NCBI RefSeq assembly: GCF_023571765.1
Contig: NZ_JAMJXC010000012.1
Span: forward strand, 62,001-126,000
DNA: 64,000 nucleotides
Direction of reading: 5' to 3'
Source of the DNA: Xanthobacter aminoxidans
Lineage (GTDB): Bacteria; Pseudomonadota; Alphaproteobacteria; Rhizobiales; Xanthobacteraceae
Shown: piece after piece, positions 1-9,247 of the stretch
How positions within the stretch are numbered: position 1 is the first letter of the stretch
Layout of the letters: every line of letters starts with the position of its first letter
Translations under genes and position numbers: made by a program
Notes under the pieces: generated by a model
What the model was told of the DNA's origin: nothing
The model's input: the letters and a program-made list of their open reading frames with translations, nothing else
Databases searched by the model: none

Positions 1-1
1 G

Positions 2-1078
2 TATCGCGCGACCACCGCCACGGTCGCCGCCGAGCCGGTGCTGATCGTGCCCGCCTGGATCATGAAATACTACATCCTCGACCTGTCTCCCGAGAACTCG
101 CTGATCCGCTATCTCGTGTCCAAGGGCCACACGGTGTTCTGCCTCTCCTGGCGCAACGTGACGGCGGAGGACCGCGACCTCGGCTTCGACGACTATCGCC
201 GCGACGGCGTGATGGCGGCGCTCGATGCCATCAATGCGGTGGTGCCGGGCGAGAAGGTCCATGCGGTGGGCTATTGCCTCGGCGGCACGCTGCTCTCCAT
301 CACCGCCGCTGCCATGGCCCGCGCCGACGACGACCGCCTCGCCTCCGTCACGCTGTTCGCGGCGCAGACCGATTTCTCGGAAGCCGGCGAGCTGCAATTG
401 TTCGTGGACCCCGGCGAGCTCTACACGCTCGAAAGCATGATGTGGGACCAGGGCGTTCTCTCCTCCGGGCAGATGGCCGGGGCGTTCGAGATGCTGCGCT
501 CCAACGATCTCGTCTGGTCGCGCCTCGTCCACGAATATCTGATGGGCGAGCGCACGCCCATGAACGATCTGATGGCCTGGAACGCGGACGCCACTCGCAT
601 GCCCTACCGCATGCACTCCCAGTATCTGCGCCAGCTCTTCCTCGACAACGACCTCGCCGCCGGCCGCTACAAGGTGGACGGGCGCCCGGTCTCGCTGCAG
701 GACATCAACGTGCCCCTGTTCGTGGTGGGTACGGAGCGGGACCACGTGGCGCCGTGGCGCTCGGTCTACAAGATCCACCAGCTGACCGACACGGACGTGA
801 CCTTCGTGCTGACCTCCGGCGGGCACAATGCCGGTATCGTCAGCGAGCCGGGGCACAAGCACCGGCATTTCCGCCTGCACGAAACCCGCCACGGCGACCA
901 CCATCTCGGCCCCGACCAGTGGGTGGAGGCGACGCCCACGCAAGAGGGTTCGTGGTGGCCGGCATGGGAGGCCTTCCTGTCCGCCCGCTCCGCCCCCGGC
1001 CACGCGCTGCCGCCCTTGGGCGCGCCCGGCTATCCGGTGCTCTGCCCGGCGCCCGGCACCTATGTGATGCAGCGCTGA
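2..1078 (+). CDS. phaC: Polyhydroxyalkanoate synthase, 3' part (5' end outside window)
   Basis: This is the C-terminal part of a poly(3-hydroxyalkanoate) synthase, which polymerises hydroxyacyl-CoA into storage polyester at the granule surface. The reading frame is open to the left edge, so the true start lies outside the window; the GTG at 38 is internal. The lipase-like box GYCLGG carries the nucleophilic Cys that PHA synthases use instead of Ser. The other two triad residues are visible as the Asp in ERDHVAP and the His in GGHNAG. About 359 residues are present, against roughly 560-600 for class I enzymes. The C-terminus is rich in Trp, Pro and His. No phasin or other pha gene is in view. 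Substrate class cannot be read from the sequence. Confidence 0.85.
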   Translation, partial: YRATTATVAAEPVLIVPAWIMKYYILDLSPENSLIRYLVSKGHTVFCLSWRNVTAEDRDLGFDDYRRDGVMAALDAINAVVPGEKVHAVGYCLGGTLLSITAAAMARADDDRLASVTLFAAQTDFSEAGELQLFVDPGELYTLESMMWDQGVLSSGQMAGAFEMLRSNDLVWSRLVHEYLMGERTPMNDLMAWNADATRMPYRMHSQYLRQLFLDNDLAAGRYKVDGRPVSLQDINVPLFVVGTERDHVAPWRSVYKIHQLTDTDVTFVLTSGGHNAGIVSEPGHKHRHFRLHETRHGDHHLGPDQWVEATPTQEGSWWPAWEAFLSARSAPGHALPPLGAPGYPVLCPAPGTYVMQR

Positions 1079-1085
1079 GGGGGTC

Positions 1086-1838
1086 TTACCAGCCCCCCTT
1101 GTCCTCATAGACCTCGGCGAAGCGCGCGCCCTTCCCGACAGCGTCCACAAGGTGTCCGATGGCGGGTGGGCCGCCGGCCCTGTTCATCCACGTCAGCACC
1201 CGGCAGGCGGCACGGGCGTAGAGGGGGTAGGCGGCCTTGCCCGAATGGCGGAAGGCGCGCGGGTCGTCGGGAACCGGCCCATCGAGGCCGGCGCGGCAGC
1301 GCGGCGCACCCTCCGCGTCGTGATCGAGATAGCGCGGATCGTCCGATACGATCACGGCGACGCCTTCGTCGAACCAGGCGGGTACGCTTCCCGCCGCCAT
1401 CTGCCGCAGCCCCAAGTGGGCGGCCAGCTCCATGTGGGTCAATTCGTGCACCACGATGGTGGGTTCGAGGCCCGCGGGCGAGAGCCTCAGCCCGAAAGCG
1501 CCATAGGCCATCCCACGCGCGCCGCCGCCGCGGATTCGCGCCTGACAGGCGGTGCTGGCGCAGGCAAGCACCCTTGGCGTCGAGGCTGCGGGTCCGAAGA
1601 AGAGCGCGAGGCGAGCGGGCGCTTCCGCGACCGTCCGGCGCAACATGACGCGGGCGTCTTCGGTCATCGCCGGGTCGGCGTAGAGGCGGGGGCCGATGGC
1701 CGCGAAGCCGTAGCATGAGGGACAGACCAGCGCGGCCACGGCAGGTTCCGCCAAGGCGACGGCTCCGGCGCCACCCGCAATGAGCGCGCCAAGACCAAAC
1801 AATGCCCACCGCCATCGCCGGATTGTCCTGCGCGCCAT
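1086..1838 (-). CDS. Putative exported metallopeptidase-like protein with HExxH motif
   Basis: This 250-residue protein of unknown role starts with a basic stretch and a hydrophobic segment (WALFGLGALIAGGAGAVALA), so it is probably exported or membrane anchored. It contains HELTH, a zinc HExxH motif, followed about 20 residues later by AWFDEGVAV, which could supply the third ligand (Glu) as in gluzincins. Five or more cysteines suggest a periplasmic disulfide-bonded fold. ATG 1838 is preferred over an upstream alternative at 1874 because GGGAGGGA lies just before it. It is tail to tail with the PHA synthase gene, 7 bases apart. Protease activity is inferred from the motif alone. Confidence 0.7.
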   Translation of the reverse strand: MARRTIRRWRWALFGLGALIAGGAGAVALAEPAVAALVCPSCYGFAAIGPRLYADPAMTEDARVMLRRTVAEAPARLALFFGPAASTPRVLACASTACQARIRGGGARGMAYGAFGLRLSPAGLEPTIVVHELTHMELAAHLGLRQMAAGSVPAWFDEGVAVIVSDDPRYLDHDAEGAPRCRAGLDGPVPDDPRAFRHSGKAAYPLYARAACRVLTWMNRAGGPPAIGHLVDAVGKGARFAEVYEDKGGW

Positions 1839-1877
1839 CGCGTCCCTCCCGTGTCTATGGCCACGGTTGAACAAGAT

Positions 1878-2861
1878 TTAAGGCACCAGCACGGCCGCCC
1901 CTTCCAGCCGCCCGCCGCGCAGGTCGCCCAGCGCGCGGTTGGCCTCGGAGAGGGGATAGGGCGTGACGTGGGTGGAGACGCCGGCCTTGGGGGCCAGCGC
2001 GAGGAATTCGTGGGCGTCGGCGCGGGTGAGGTTGGCCACGGAGAGGATTTTCCGCTCCTCCCACAGCCAGCGATAGGGAAAGGCGGGGATGTCGCTCATG
2101 TGGATGCCGCCGCACACCACCCGCCCGCCCTTGCGCACGGCCCTCAGCGCCTGCGGCACCAGTTCGCCGGCCGGGGCGAAAATGAGGGCGGCATCCAGCG
2201 GCTCCGGCGGCGGGGCATCCGAGCCGCCGGCATAGACGGCGCCCAGCGTGCGCGCGAAGTCCTGCGCCCGCGTGTCGCCGGGCCGGGTGAAGGCGTAGAT
2301 CTCGCGCCCCTGCCAGCGCGCCACCTGGGCGATGATGTGGGCGGCGGCGCCGAAGCCGTAGAGGCCGATGCGCTTGCCCTCACCCGCCATCTTCAGCGTG
2401 CGCCAGCCGATGAGCCCGGCGCAGAGCAAGGGCGCGAGCGCGATGTCCTCGCCGGCCTCACCGAGGGGATAGACGAAGCGCGCGTCCGCCACCGTATGGC
2501 TGGCGAAGCCGCCGTCGCGGGTGCAGCCGGTGAAGACCGGCGCGTCGCACAGGTTTTCGGCGCCCTCTTCGCAATAGGAGCAGCAGCCGCAGGCGCGGCC
2601 GAGCCAGCCGACGCCCACCCGCTCGCCGATCGTGAGATGGGAGCCCCCCGCACCCAGCGCCGCGACGCGCCCGACGATCTCATGGCCGGGGATGATGGGC
2701 AGCCGCGTCTGCGGCAGCTCGCCGTCCACCACATGCAGATCGGTGCGGCAGACGCCGCAGGCGCCGACCTTGATGAGGACTTCCCCCGGCCCTGGCACGG
2801 GATCGGGCCGTTCCTCGGCGACAAGGGGACCGCCGACCACTTTCAGGACCATGGCGTGCAT
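1878..2861 (-). CDS. Zinc-dependent alcohol dehydrogenase family protein
   Basis: This is a medium-chain zinc alcohol dehydrogenase of 327 residues, which oxidises alcohols or reduces aldehydes with NAD(P). The catalytic zinc ligands are visible as Cys38 (GVCRTDLH) and His60-Glu61 (PGHE). The structural zinc loop has the expected spacing at Cys91, Cys94, Cys97 and Cys105, with an extra Cys at 93. The Rossmann fold begins at [10 protein letters not shown], where the last Gly of GxGxxG is Ala. The overall form resembles the bacterial AdhP/zinc-binding subgroup. The gene lies 77 bases downstream of mbfA on the same strand, so read-through is possible, but no functional link is evident. The physiological substrate is unknown. 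Confidence 0.9.
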   Translation of the reverse strand: MHAMVLKVVGGPLVAEERPDPVPGPGEVLIKVGACGVCRTDLHVVDGELPQTRLPIIPGHEIVGRVAALGAGGSHLTIGERVGVGWLGRACGCCSYCEEGAENLCDAPVFTGCTRDGGFASHTVADARFVYPLGEAGEDIALAPLLCAGLIGWRTLKMAGEGKRIGLYGFGAAAHIIAQVARWQGREIYAFTRPGDTRAQDFARTLGAVYAGGSDAPPPEPLDAALIFAPAGELVPQALRAVRKGGRVVCGGIHMSDIPAFPYRWLWEERKILSVANLTRADAHEFLALAPKAGVSTHVTPYPLSEANRALGDLRGGRLEGAAVLVP

Positions 2862-2938
2862 GAGGTGCCTCGCGATATCCGAGGCACCCTCTCACGCCTT
2901 GGGAGCGGGAGACATGATCTCCCGCAACGGCATATGGG

Positions 2939-3916
2939 TCAGCTGCCGCCGATGAAGATGCCCGCCGCCAGCACCAGCGCGCCGCCGAGCACCACCTGGA
3001 ACACCGAGCGCCAGAAGGGCGTCTCCATATAGCGGTTCTGGATGAAGGCGATGGCCCACAGCTCGACGAACACGACGATGATGGCGATGGCCGTCGCGGT
3101 CCAGAATTCCGGGATGATGTAGGGCAGAGCGTGGCCGAGGCCGCCCACCGCGGTCATGATGCCGGAGGAGAGGCCGCGCTTCAGCGGCGAGCCCCGGCCG
3201 GAGATGACGCCGTCATCGTGCAGGGCCTCGGTGAAGCCCATGGAGATGCCGGCGCCCACCGCCGCGGCGAGGCCGACGAGCAGGGTGGTGTGGGAATCCT
3301 GCGTGGCGAAGGCGGTAGCGAAGATGGGGGCCAGCGTCGAGACCGAGCCGTCCATCAGGCCCGCGAGGCCCGGCTGCACGAAGGTGAGCAGGAACTGCCG
3401 GCGGGCCTTCTCGTCCTCTTCCTTCTTCTTGTCGGCGGGCAGATAGCGGTCGGCGAGGTTGCCGGCGATCTCCTCGTGCTGCAGCTCGGTCTGGTAGAGG
3501 CTTTCGAGCAGCTTGCGGGTGTCGGGATCGGACGTCTTCTTCTGCGCCTTCAGATAGAAGTTGGCGGCCTCGTCCTCCATCCGCCCCACCTCGGCGCGGA
3601 TGCGCTCGATGCCGAGGTTCACCACGGCCCACACCGGCCGGCGGCCATAATAGCCGGCAATGCTCTCGCGGCGGATCAGCGGCACGGTGCCGCCGTAGCG
3701 CCGCTCATATTCGCGGGTGAGGCTGGTCTGGTGGCCGCGCTCCTGCGCCGCCATGCTCTCGAACACCTTGGCCGTGTCGGGATATTCGCTGCGCAGCGCC
3801 TCGGCATATTCCATGTAGATGCGCGCGTCGTCTTCCTCGGAGGAGATGGCGAGCGCGAGGATTTCCCGCTCCGAAAGGTCTGCAAACCGGCGGCGGCCGG
3901 AGAGAAACGACAACAT
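2939..3916 (-). CDS. mbfA: Membrane-bound ferritin-like iron exporter MbfA (ferritin-like plus VIT1 domains)
   Basis: MbfA is an inner-membrane protein of Hyphomicrobiales that exports iron and protects against iron and peroxide stress. The 325 residues hold an N-terminal ferritin-like di-iron domain (about 10-165) with ligands in the Glu27/28 region, ExxH at 59-62, a Glu near 114-116 and ExxH at 144-147. A charged linker ([11 protein letters not shown]) leads to a VIT1/CCC1 domain (about 175-325) with hydrophobic helices. The start at 3916 has AGGAGT upstream. An Irr-box-like palindrome sits 17-31 bases upstream of the start, which fits the known Irr control of mbfA in rhizobia. It is divergent from a P1B-type ATPase gene that may share this site. 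Confidence 0.93.
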   Translation of the reverse strand: MLSFLSGRRRFADLSEREILALAISSEEDDARIYMEYAEALRSEYPDTAKVFESMAAQERGHQTSLTREYERRYGGTVPLIRRESIAGYYGRRPVWAVVNLGIERIRAEVGRMEDEAANFYLKAQKKTSDPDTRKLLESLYQTELQHEEIAGNLADRYLPADKKKEEDEKARRQFLLTFVQPGLAGLMDGSVSTLAPIFATAFATQDSHTTLLVGLAAAVGAGISMGFTEALHDDGVISGRGSPLKRGLSSGIMTAVGGLGHALPYIIPEFWTATAIAIIVVFVELWAIAFIQNRYMETPFWRSVFQVVLGGALVLAAGIFIGGS

Positions 3917-3932
3917 GCCGGGTGACTCCTGT

Positions 3933-3947
3933 TTAGAACTCTTCTAA
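3933..3947. promoter_or_regulatory. Irr-box / iron control element between mbfA and the P-type ATPase gene
   Basis: A perfect inverted repeat, TTAGAA-CTC-TTCTAA, lies in the 94-base gap between the divergent starts of mbfA (3916) and the P-type ATPase (4011). It resembles the Irr-box or iron control element known upstream of mbfA in Bradyrhizobium and Agrobacterium. The palindrome is seen directly; Irr binding is inference from family knowledge. Irr normally represses mbfA when iron is low. Confidence 0.8.
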
Positions 3948-4010
3948 CAATCTGATGTTCGCGCGACAACAGCGACGGCAGTGCGACCAAAGCGCCGCAC
4001 CGGGGGAGAG

Positions 4011-5894
4011 ATGACGGAGCCGGGGCATATCCAGAGCGAGGCCGCCGCCGGGCGGAACCGGTACCTTCTGCTCGCCGCCGCCGTGCTGCCCCTCGCCGTG
4101 GGGCTGCTGCTCCAGCTCGCCGGGATGAAGGCCGCCGCCTCGGCCGCCTTCGCCGTGGGCACGGCGCCGGTTCTGGCAGTGCTTCTCCTCGACATCGCCC
4201 GCTCCCTGCGCGCGGGCCGGTTCGGCCTCGACGTGCTGGCCGCGCTCTCCATGGCCGCGGCTCTGGCCTTCGGCGAGCCTCTGGCCGGCAACGTGGTCGC
4301 CCTCATGTATGCGGGCGGCCAGCAGCTGGAACGGTTCGCGGAAGGCCGCGCCCGGCGGGAGATGACCGCCCTCGTCGCCCGCGCGCCGCGCGATGCGATG
4401 CTCCATCGCGACGGGGGGCTGGTGGTCGTTGCAGCGGTGGATCTGGTGGCCGGCGACCGGGTGCTGGTGCGCTCCGGCGACACCGTGCCCGCCGACGGCG
4501 CGGTCATCGGCGGGCCGGCGGTTCTGGACCTCTCCTCCCTGACCGGCGAGACGCGGCCGGCGCGTCTGGAGGATGGCGAGGAGGCGCCCTCCGGCGCGGT
4601 GAATGCCGGCGATGCCTTCGACCTCGCCATCGTCAGGCCGGCGGCGGAAAGCACCTATGCGGGCATCGTGCGCCTCGTGGAGGAGGCCGCGTCCAGCCGC
4701 GCGCCCATGGTGCGCCTGGCCGACCGCTACGCGCTCGCCTTCCTCGTCGTTTCCATCGCCCTCGCCATCGGCGCGGCGATCCTCGCCCACGATCCGCGTC
4801 GGGCGCTGGCGGTGCTGGTGGTGGCGACGCCCTGTCCCCTCATCCTTGCCGTGCCGGTGGCGCTCATGGCCGGCCTGTCGCGCGCGGCGAAGCGCGGCGT
4901 GCTGGTGAAGAGCGGCGGCGCGCTGGAGAAGCTGGCACGCGTCCGCGCCTTGGTGGTGGACAAGACCGGCACCCTCACCCACGGCCGCGCCGAGCTGGAG
5001 GAGGTGCGCACCGCGCCGGAGTTCGAGCCGGACGACGTGCTGCGCCTTGCCGCCTCCCTCGATCAGGCATCGAGCCATGTGGTGGCGCGGGCGCTGGTCC
5101 ATGCCGCGCAGGACCGGGGGCTCCCGCTCGCGCCGCCCCGCGCGGTGAGGGAGGATGGCGGCGCGGGGCTGGAAGGATGGGTCGAGGGGCGGGCGGTGGC
5201 CGTGGGCGGCACGGCCTATGTGGCCGCCCGCGCGTCCGGCGACTGGAGCGACCTTCGCGCGCTTCTTCCCCCCGCAAGCGCGGTGGTGGCGGTGGCTGTC
5301 GATGGCCGTCCGGCGGGGCTGCTGCTGTTCGCCGATCCCGTGCGGGACGACGCCGCCGACATGATCGCCGCCTTGCGCCGCGGCGGGGTGCAGCATGTGG
5401 CGCTCGCCTCCGGCGACCGGGCGGAGGCGGTGGATGCGGTGGGCCGCGACCTCGGCCTCGACGCCTGGACCGGGGAATTGAAGCCGGAAGGCAAGATCGC
5501 GCACATCGCCCTGTCGCGGGAGACCGCCAACGGCGGCGCGGTGATGATGGTGGGCGACGGCGTGAATGACGCCCCCGCGCTTGCCGCCGCCGACATCGGC
5601 GTCGCGCTGGGCGCGCGGGGGGCGGCGGCTTCCGCCGAGGTGGCGGATGCGGTGCTGCTGGTGGACCGGCTGGATCGCCTCGCCGAGGCCATGGCCATCG
5701 CCCGCCGGTCGCTGGCCATCGCGCGGCAGAGCGTGCGCTGGGGCATCGGCCTGTCGCTGGCGGGGATGGTGGCGGCGGCGTTCGGCTATCTCCAGCCGGT
5801 GCAGGGGGCGCTGCTGCAGGAGGCCATCGACGTGGTGGTCATCCTCAACGCCTTGCGCGTGCTCATCCCGGGACCGGGCGAGGGCGCGGACTGA
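4011..5894 (+). CDS. Heavy-metal P1B-type ATPase with TPC transmembrane motif
   Basis: This is a 627-residue metal-transporting P-type ATPase that exports a transition metal using ATP. Landmarks, numbered from ATG 4011, are the actuator TGE at about 178-180, the metal-site TPC at 273-275 (ATPCPLILA), the phosphorylated Asp317 in DKTGTLT, and the hinge GDGVNDAPAL. There is no N-terminal Cys-rich metal-binding domain. The usual HP of the nucleotide domain reads HV (SSHVVA). The TPC form fits the P1B-5 group, in which iron and nickel export have been reported; CPC copper and zinc pumps differ. The start is chosen for GGGGGAGAG directly upstream, over GTG 3981. The divergent mbfA and shared Irr-like site favour iron as substrate; this is inference. 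Confidence 0.88.
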   Translation: MTEPGHIQSEAAAGRNRYLLLAAAVLPLAVGLLLQLAGMKAAASAAFAVGTAPVLAVLLLDIARSLRAGRFGLDVLAALSMAAALAFGEPLAGNVVALMYAGGQQLERFAEGRARREMTALVARAPRDAMLHRDGGLVVVAAVDLVAGDRVLVRSGDTVPADGAVIGGPAVLDLSSLTGETRPARLEDGEEAPSGAVNAGDAFDLAIVRPAAESTYAGIVRLVEEAASSRAPMVRLADRYALAFLVVSIALAIGAAILAHDPRRALAVLVVATPCPLILAVPVALMAGLSRAAKRGVLVKSGGALEKLARVRALVVDKTGTLTHGRAELEEVRTAPEFEPDDVLRLAASLDQASSHVVARALVHAAQDRGLPLAPPRAVREDGGAGLEGWVEGRAVAVGGTAYVAARASGDWSDLRALLPPASAVVAVAVDGRPAGLLLFADPVRDDAADMIAALRRGGVQHVALASGDRAEAVDAVGRDLGLDAWTGELKPEGKIAHIALSRETANGGAVMMVGDGVNDAPALAAADIGVALGARGAAASAEVADAVLLVDRLDRLAEAMAIARRSLAIARQSVRWGIGLSLAGMVAAAFGYLQPVQGALLQEAIDVVVILNALRVLIPGPGEGAD

Positions 5895-5897
5895 GCC

Positions 5898-7010
5898 CTA
5901 TGCGGCGGCCTGGACCTGCCTTCGGCGCCAGAAGGGGGCGTCGGGCCAGCGCGCCTCTGATGCATAGAAGGCCGCGCGCAGCCGCACGCCGGCGGTGAAG
6001 CGGGCGAACACTCGGTCCTGATAGGCGTTGAAAGCGCCTGCACCCCCCGCTTGCGCTCCGGCGATGGCGTCGGCGGCGGCGATGCCGTCTTCCAGCGCGC
6101 GGGTGAGGCCCTGCGACAGCAGGGGATCGAGGCAGGCCGCGGCATCGCCCACGGCAAGCCACCCGGGTCCGGCGACGGCGCTGAGGATGGCGGTGGGCGC
6201 GATGGCGATGCGCGGCGGCGCCTCTGCGTCCAGCGGGCGGCCGCGCGCGATCTGGGTGCCGATGAGGCGGGTTTCGGCCAGGGCGGCGCGGAAGGCGGCG
6301 GCATCGGCGAAGCGGGCGCCGGCATCGGGATCGGTGGCGAAGCCCACCACCACGCGCCCGCCGGGAATGCGGCTCGCATACCACCAGCCCTCCGGCACGG
6401 CTTCAAGGAAGGTGCGGGCGGGCAGGGCTTCCGGCTCGGCGAGGGCGAGGAGGCTCCAGTGGAAGGCGATGGCATCCACGGGATTGCGCGCCACCTTGAG
6501 GCTGCGGAGCGCCGCCGCGCGGACGCCACTCGCGTCCACCACCAGCCCGGCCGTGACCTCGAACGGCCCGTTCGCGCCTTCGAAGCGGAGGCGGTGGCCG
6601 CTCCCCTTCGCCGACATCATCCGCAGGCGCCCCGCATGGAGCGGCACGCCCGCCGCCAGCGCCTGCGCCCTCAGATCGGCGTCGAAGCCGGCGCGGTCGA
6701 GATGCCAGCCGCCGCCGAAGGGATTGGCGAAGCCGTCATTGTGGTGGGGCTCGGCCTTCCCCCACACGGCGGTCGATCCCAGCGAGGGCAGGTGGCCGCG
6801 CGCGGTGAAGCGGTCCGTGAGGCCGAGGCGGGAGAGCAGCGGCATCGCGGCGCCGGGAATGGTCTCGCCGATGCGGGGGGCATCCCCCGTGCCGGCTTCG
6901 AACAGCATGACATCCCCGATGCCGTGCCGCGCCAGCGCGATGGCCGTGGCGCAGCCGGCCGGGCCCGCACCGATGATAGCGATGCCCACCTCCTCCGTCG
7001 AAGCGCTCAC
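5898..7010 (-). CDS. lodB: LodB-like FAD-dependent oxidoreductase (partner of LodA)
   Basis: This is a 370-residue flavoprotein of the halogenase/geranylgeranyl-reductase-like family. It opens with the dinucleotide motif IIGAGPAGCATA and has the second FAD motif GDAAACLDPLLSQG near residue 290-305. In Marinomonas and Pseudoalteromonas, LodB or GoxB is needed to form the cysteine-tryptophylquinone cofactor inside LodA or GoxA in the cytoplasm. The assignment rests on this fold and on its coupling to lodA: its GTG start overlaps the lodA stop in GTGA. No substrate of its own is expected if it is the maturation factor. No signal peptide is visible, consistent with a cytoplasmic protein. Confidence 0.8.
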   Translation of the reverse strand: MSASTEEVGIAIIGAGPAGCATAIALARHGIGDVMLFEAGTGDAPRIGETIPGAAMPLLSRLGLTDRFTARGHLPSLGSTAVWGKAEPHHNDGFANPFGGGWHLDRAGFDADLRAQALAAGVPLHAGRLRMMSAKGSGHRLRFEGANGPFEVTAGLVVDASGVRAAALRSLKVARNPVDAIAFHWSLLALAEPEALPARTFLEAVPEGWWYASRIPGGRVVVGFATDPDAGARFADAAAFRAALAETRLIGTQIARGRPLDAEAPPRIAIAPTAILSAVAGPGWLAVGDAAACLDPLLSQGLTRALEDGIAAADAIAGAQAGGAGAFNAYQDRVFARFTAGVRLRAAFYASEARWPDAPFWRRRQVQAAA

Positions 7011-9127
7011 GGCGCCGGAGGGGTGTTGAAGGTGGGCCAGGGGGCGACCATCTGGCTGGTGTCATTCTCGAAGAAGCAGGCGACTTCGAGGAACGGGTCT
7101 TCCGGCGCGGCGGGGCGGGCGTCCGGGTTGATCCGGCTCGCCTGCACCACGAAGCCCACCTTGTGCCAGTTGACGAGGAAGTCCGACCCCTTCTGGAAGC
7201 GCCCGGCATTGGCGGGATAGATGGTGGTCGTCCCCGCCCCGCGCACGGCGAAGAGCTGGCGCCCCGGCACCCAGCCCGTGGCGGGATCGAAGCGCGCCAG
7301 CGCCTGCGGATAGACCGCCACCGGCCGCTCGGCGGGCCAGGACCAATAGAGCGTCTGGTCGTTGCCGGGGTTCGGATCGCGCAGGTGGGAGGCGCAATGG
7401 TTGAAGTCCGAGTGCCAGGGGACAGCCATGAACTTGGTCATGTCGCCCGGCTCCAGCGGCCGGTCCCGCAGGGGGATGTAGCCCACCGACAGGAAGGGCG
7501 CGTCGGCGCGGGCCTTCGAATAGTCGAGCACGGCGGCGTTGACGCGGAAGGCGCCGCCGGGGCCGTTCGCCCAATCCTTCACATAGAGATTGGGGTCGCG
7601 CACGGGGTAGGAGACCTCGATGCCGGGGCTGAAGCGCCCGCCGAGGCAATTGGCGAGCGCCACCCGGTCCAGTTCCTCGCCCGCCCCGAGCTTCAGGCGG
7701 CGGCCGGGCGTGAACACGCCTTTGTGCCACTGGCGCAGCAGATGGTACTGGGTGGGCGTCAGCGTCAGGAATGGCCGGTTGGTATCGCCCAGCGCCAGCG
7801 GCATCACGGGCGCGCCCAGGACGAGGCTCGCCGGGTCCGAAGGGTTGCGGATGGTTCGGCTGAAGTCGGGAATTTTCTCGGTCGGGCTGTCGGCGGGGGT
7901 GATGGCGCCGATGCGGTTGTGGGCGGCGATGGCGGGCGCCGGCAGGTTGGTGTTCCAGCGCTGCTGCATGATGGCGCGGAACAGGGGCGCGGCATCGTCG
8001 GAGAAGGCGGCGGAGAAGCCGTCGTTGAAGGCGCCATCGGCGTAAAGCGCCGGCTCCAGCGCGAGCGCGCGCACGAAGGTGTCGTAGACCTCGTCCCAGG
8101 CGGTGACGACGTTGCGGGTCTGCGGCGCGAAGCCGGGATCGCCGCAGGTCGCCCAGGCGCCGGCCGCATCCTGCGATGTGCCATCCTCGAAGACGATCCG
8201 GGCCGAGACCGGGCCGTCGCTCATGTCGTCGAACCAGTCGGTATTTTCCGCGCCCCATTGATCGCTGACGGAGGGGGCGCTGCCATCGCTCGTGATGCCT
8301 TCCGCTGCGCCGAAGCCGGCGGCGAAGATGAGCCGGCCGGTGCCCGCCTCGGTCCTCACGTCGCCGAGCCGGGTCACCGGATCCGCCGGGGTGTGCAGCC
8401 GGAAATGGTCCTGCGGGAAGCTCACCGGATAGGCGGGCAGGGGACGCACCGGTGCTCCGCCGCCGCCTGCCTCGGCAAGGCAGCTCGCGGGTGTGGCGCG
8501 ATCGAACGCCAGGACGCGCCCCTGATCCGTGCGGGCCGAGAGGGCGCGCGGGCCGGGATCGATGACGAGGCGCCTGAGGCGGTCCGGGCTGTCGAGCGGG
8601 CCGTCCTGCGGGCGGCGGATGGGCATCAGCTTGCCGTCGGCGAACCCCGGCAGCGCGGGGAAATGCCCGATGGGGTTCATCATGCCGAAGGTGTTCAGCT
8701 TCTTGTTGGCGACGTGCACCTGCCACACGATGTCCACCACCCGCTTGCCGCCGATGACCGTGCCCAGCGTGATCTCGGTGCTCTCGCCGGTGGGCCAGCC
8801 GGTGCGGGTGTAGGCATAGATGCGGAAGCGCACGGCCTGCCGCTTGAGCCGTCCCTGTCCGTCGCGAAAGCCGTCCGCGGTGAGGGGCTGGCCGGTCGCG
8901 GCATCGAGGGGCAGGCCGCCCCACAGGCCTTCGCCGGAAGGCGGCAGTTCGCCGGCCGCCGTCTCGGGGGCGAGGTAATAGTCCGGGCTGTTGCCGATGC
9001 GGGCGACGCCGATGGCGGGATGAATGCGCAGCACCGGGGCGGGGGCATCATCGGCCGCCGCGAGGCCGGAGGTGGCCGCGAGCAAAGTGGAGCCCGCAGC
9101 GCCTTTCAGAAGGTCCCGACGATCCAT
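7007..9127 (-). CDS. lodA: LodA/GoxA-family quinone-cofactor amino acid oxidase-like protein with Tat-type signal
   Basis: This 706-residue protein resembles the LodA/GoxA family of CTQ-dependent oxidases, which deaminate amino acids and release hydrogen peroxide. The start of the mature part (RIHPAIGVARIGNSPDYYLAPE) is typical of the family. The likely cofactor residues are Cys494 in NCLGGRFSPGIE and one of Trp571 (VPWHSDF), Trp595 or Trp597 (YWSWPAERP); which Trp is used cannot be decided here. The N-terminus MDRRDLLKGAAGSTLLAA has twin arginines and a hydrophobic stretch ending near ALA, so Tat export after cofactor formation is predicted. AGGGGGCGG precedes the ATG. The gene is translationally coupled to lodB. 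The substrate (lysine, glycine or other) is unknown. Confidence 0.85.
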   Translation of the reverse strand: MDRRDLLKGAAGSTLLAATSGLAAADDAPAPVLRIHPAIGVARIGNSPDYYLAPETAAGELPPSGEGLWGGLPLDAATGQPLTADGFRDGQGRLKRQAVRFRIYAYTRTGWPTGESTEITLGTVIGGKRVVDIVWQVHVANKKLNTFGMMNPIGHFPALPGFADGKLMPIRRPQDGPLDSPDRLRRLVIDPGPRALSARTDQGRVLAFDRATPASCLAEAGGGGAPVRPLPAYPVSFPQDHFRLHTPADPVTRLGDVRTEAGTGRLIFAAGFGAAEGITSDGSAPSVSDQWGAENTDWFDDMSDGPVSARIVFEDGTSQDAAGAWATCGDPGFAPQTRNVVTAWDEVYDTFVRALALEPALYADGAFNDGFSAAFSDDAAPLFRAIMQQRWNTNLPAPAIAAHNRIGAITPADSPTEKIPDFSRTIRNPSDPASLVLGAPVMPLALGDTNRPFLTLTPTQYHLLRQWHKGVFTPGRRLKLGAGEELDRVALANCLGGRFSPGIEVSYPVRDPNLYVKDWANGPGGAFRVNAAVLDYSKARADAPFLSVGYIPLRDRPLEPGDMTKFMAVPWHSDFNHCASHLRDPNPGNDQTLYWSWPAERPVAVYPQALARFDPATGWVPGRQLFAVRGAGTTTIYPANAGRFQKGSDFLVNWHKVGFVVQASRINPDARPAAPEDPFLEVACFFENDTSQMVAPWPTFNTPPAP

Positions 9128-9213
9128 GAATCCGCCCCCTATCCGGGACGGAGTTTGTCCAAGCCGATGCCGGGGGCAAGCGCAAAAAGGCGCCTGTCCC
9201 CGGCGGTCGCGAT

Positions 9214-9247
9214 CCTATTCGGAGATCTTGCTCACTCGGAGATCTTG
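9214..9247 (-). repeat. 17-base tandem duplication of the argG 3' end including its stop
   Basis: Two adjacent 17-base units (9214-9230 and 9231-9247) match at 14 of 17 positions. On the coding strand each encodes the end AAGATCTCCGA plus a stop. The first in reading order gives the real stop TGA (9232-9234); the second gives TAG (9215-9217) in another frame because 17 is not a multiple of three. A comparable 17-base array follows fabB in this window. Confidence 0.85.
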
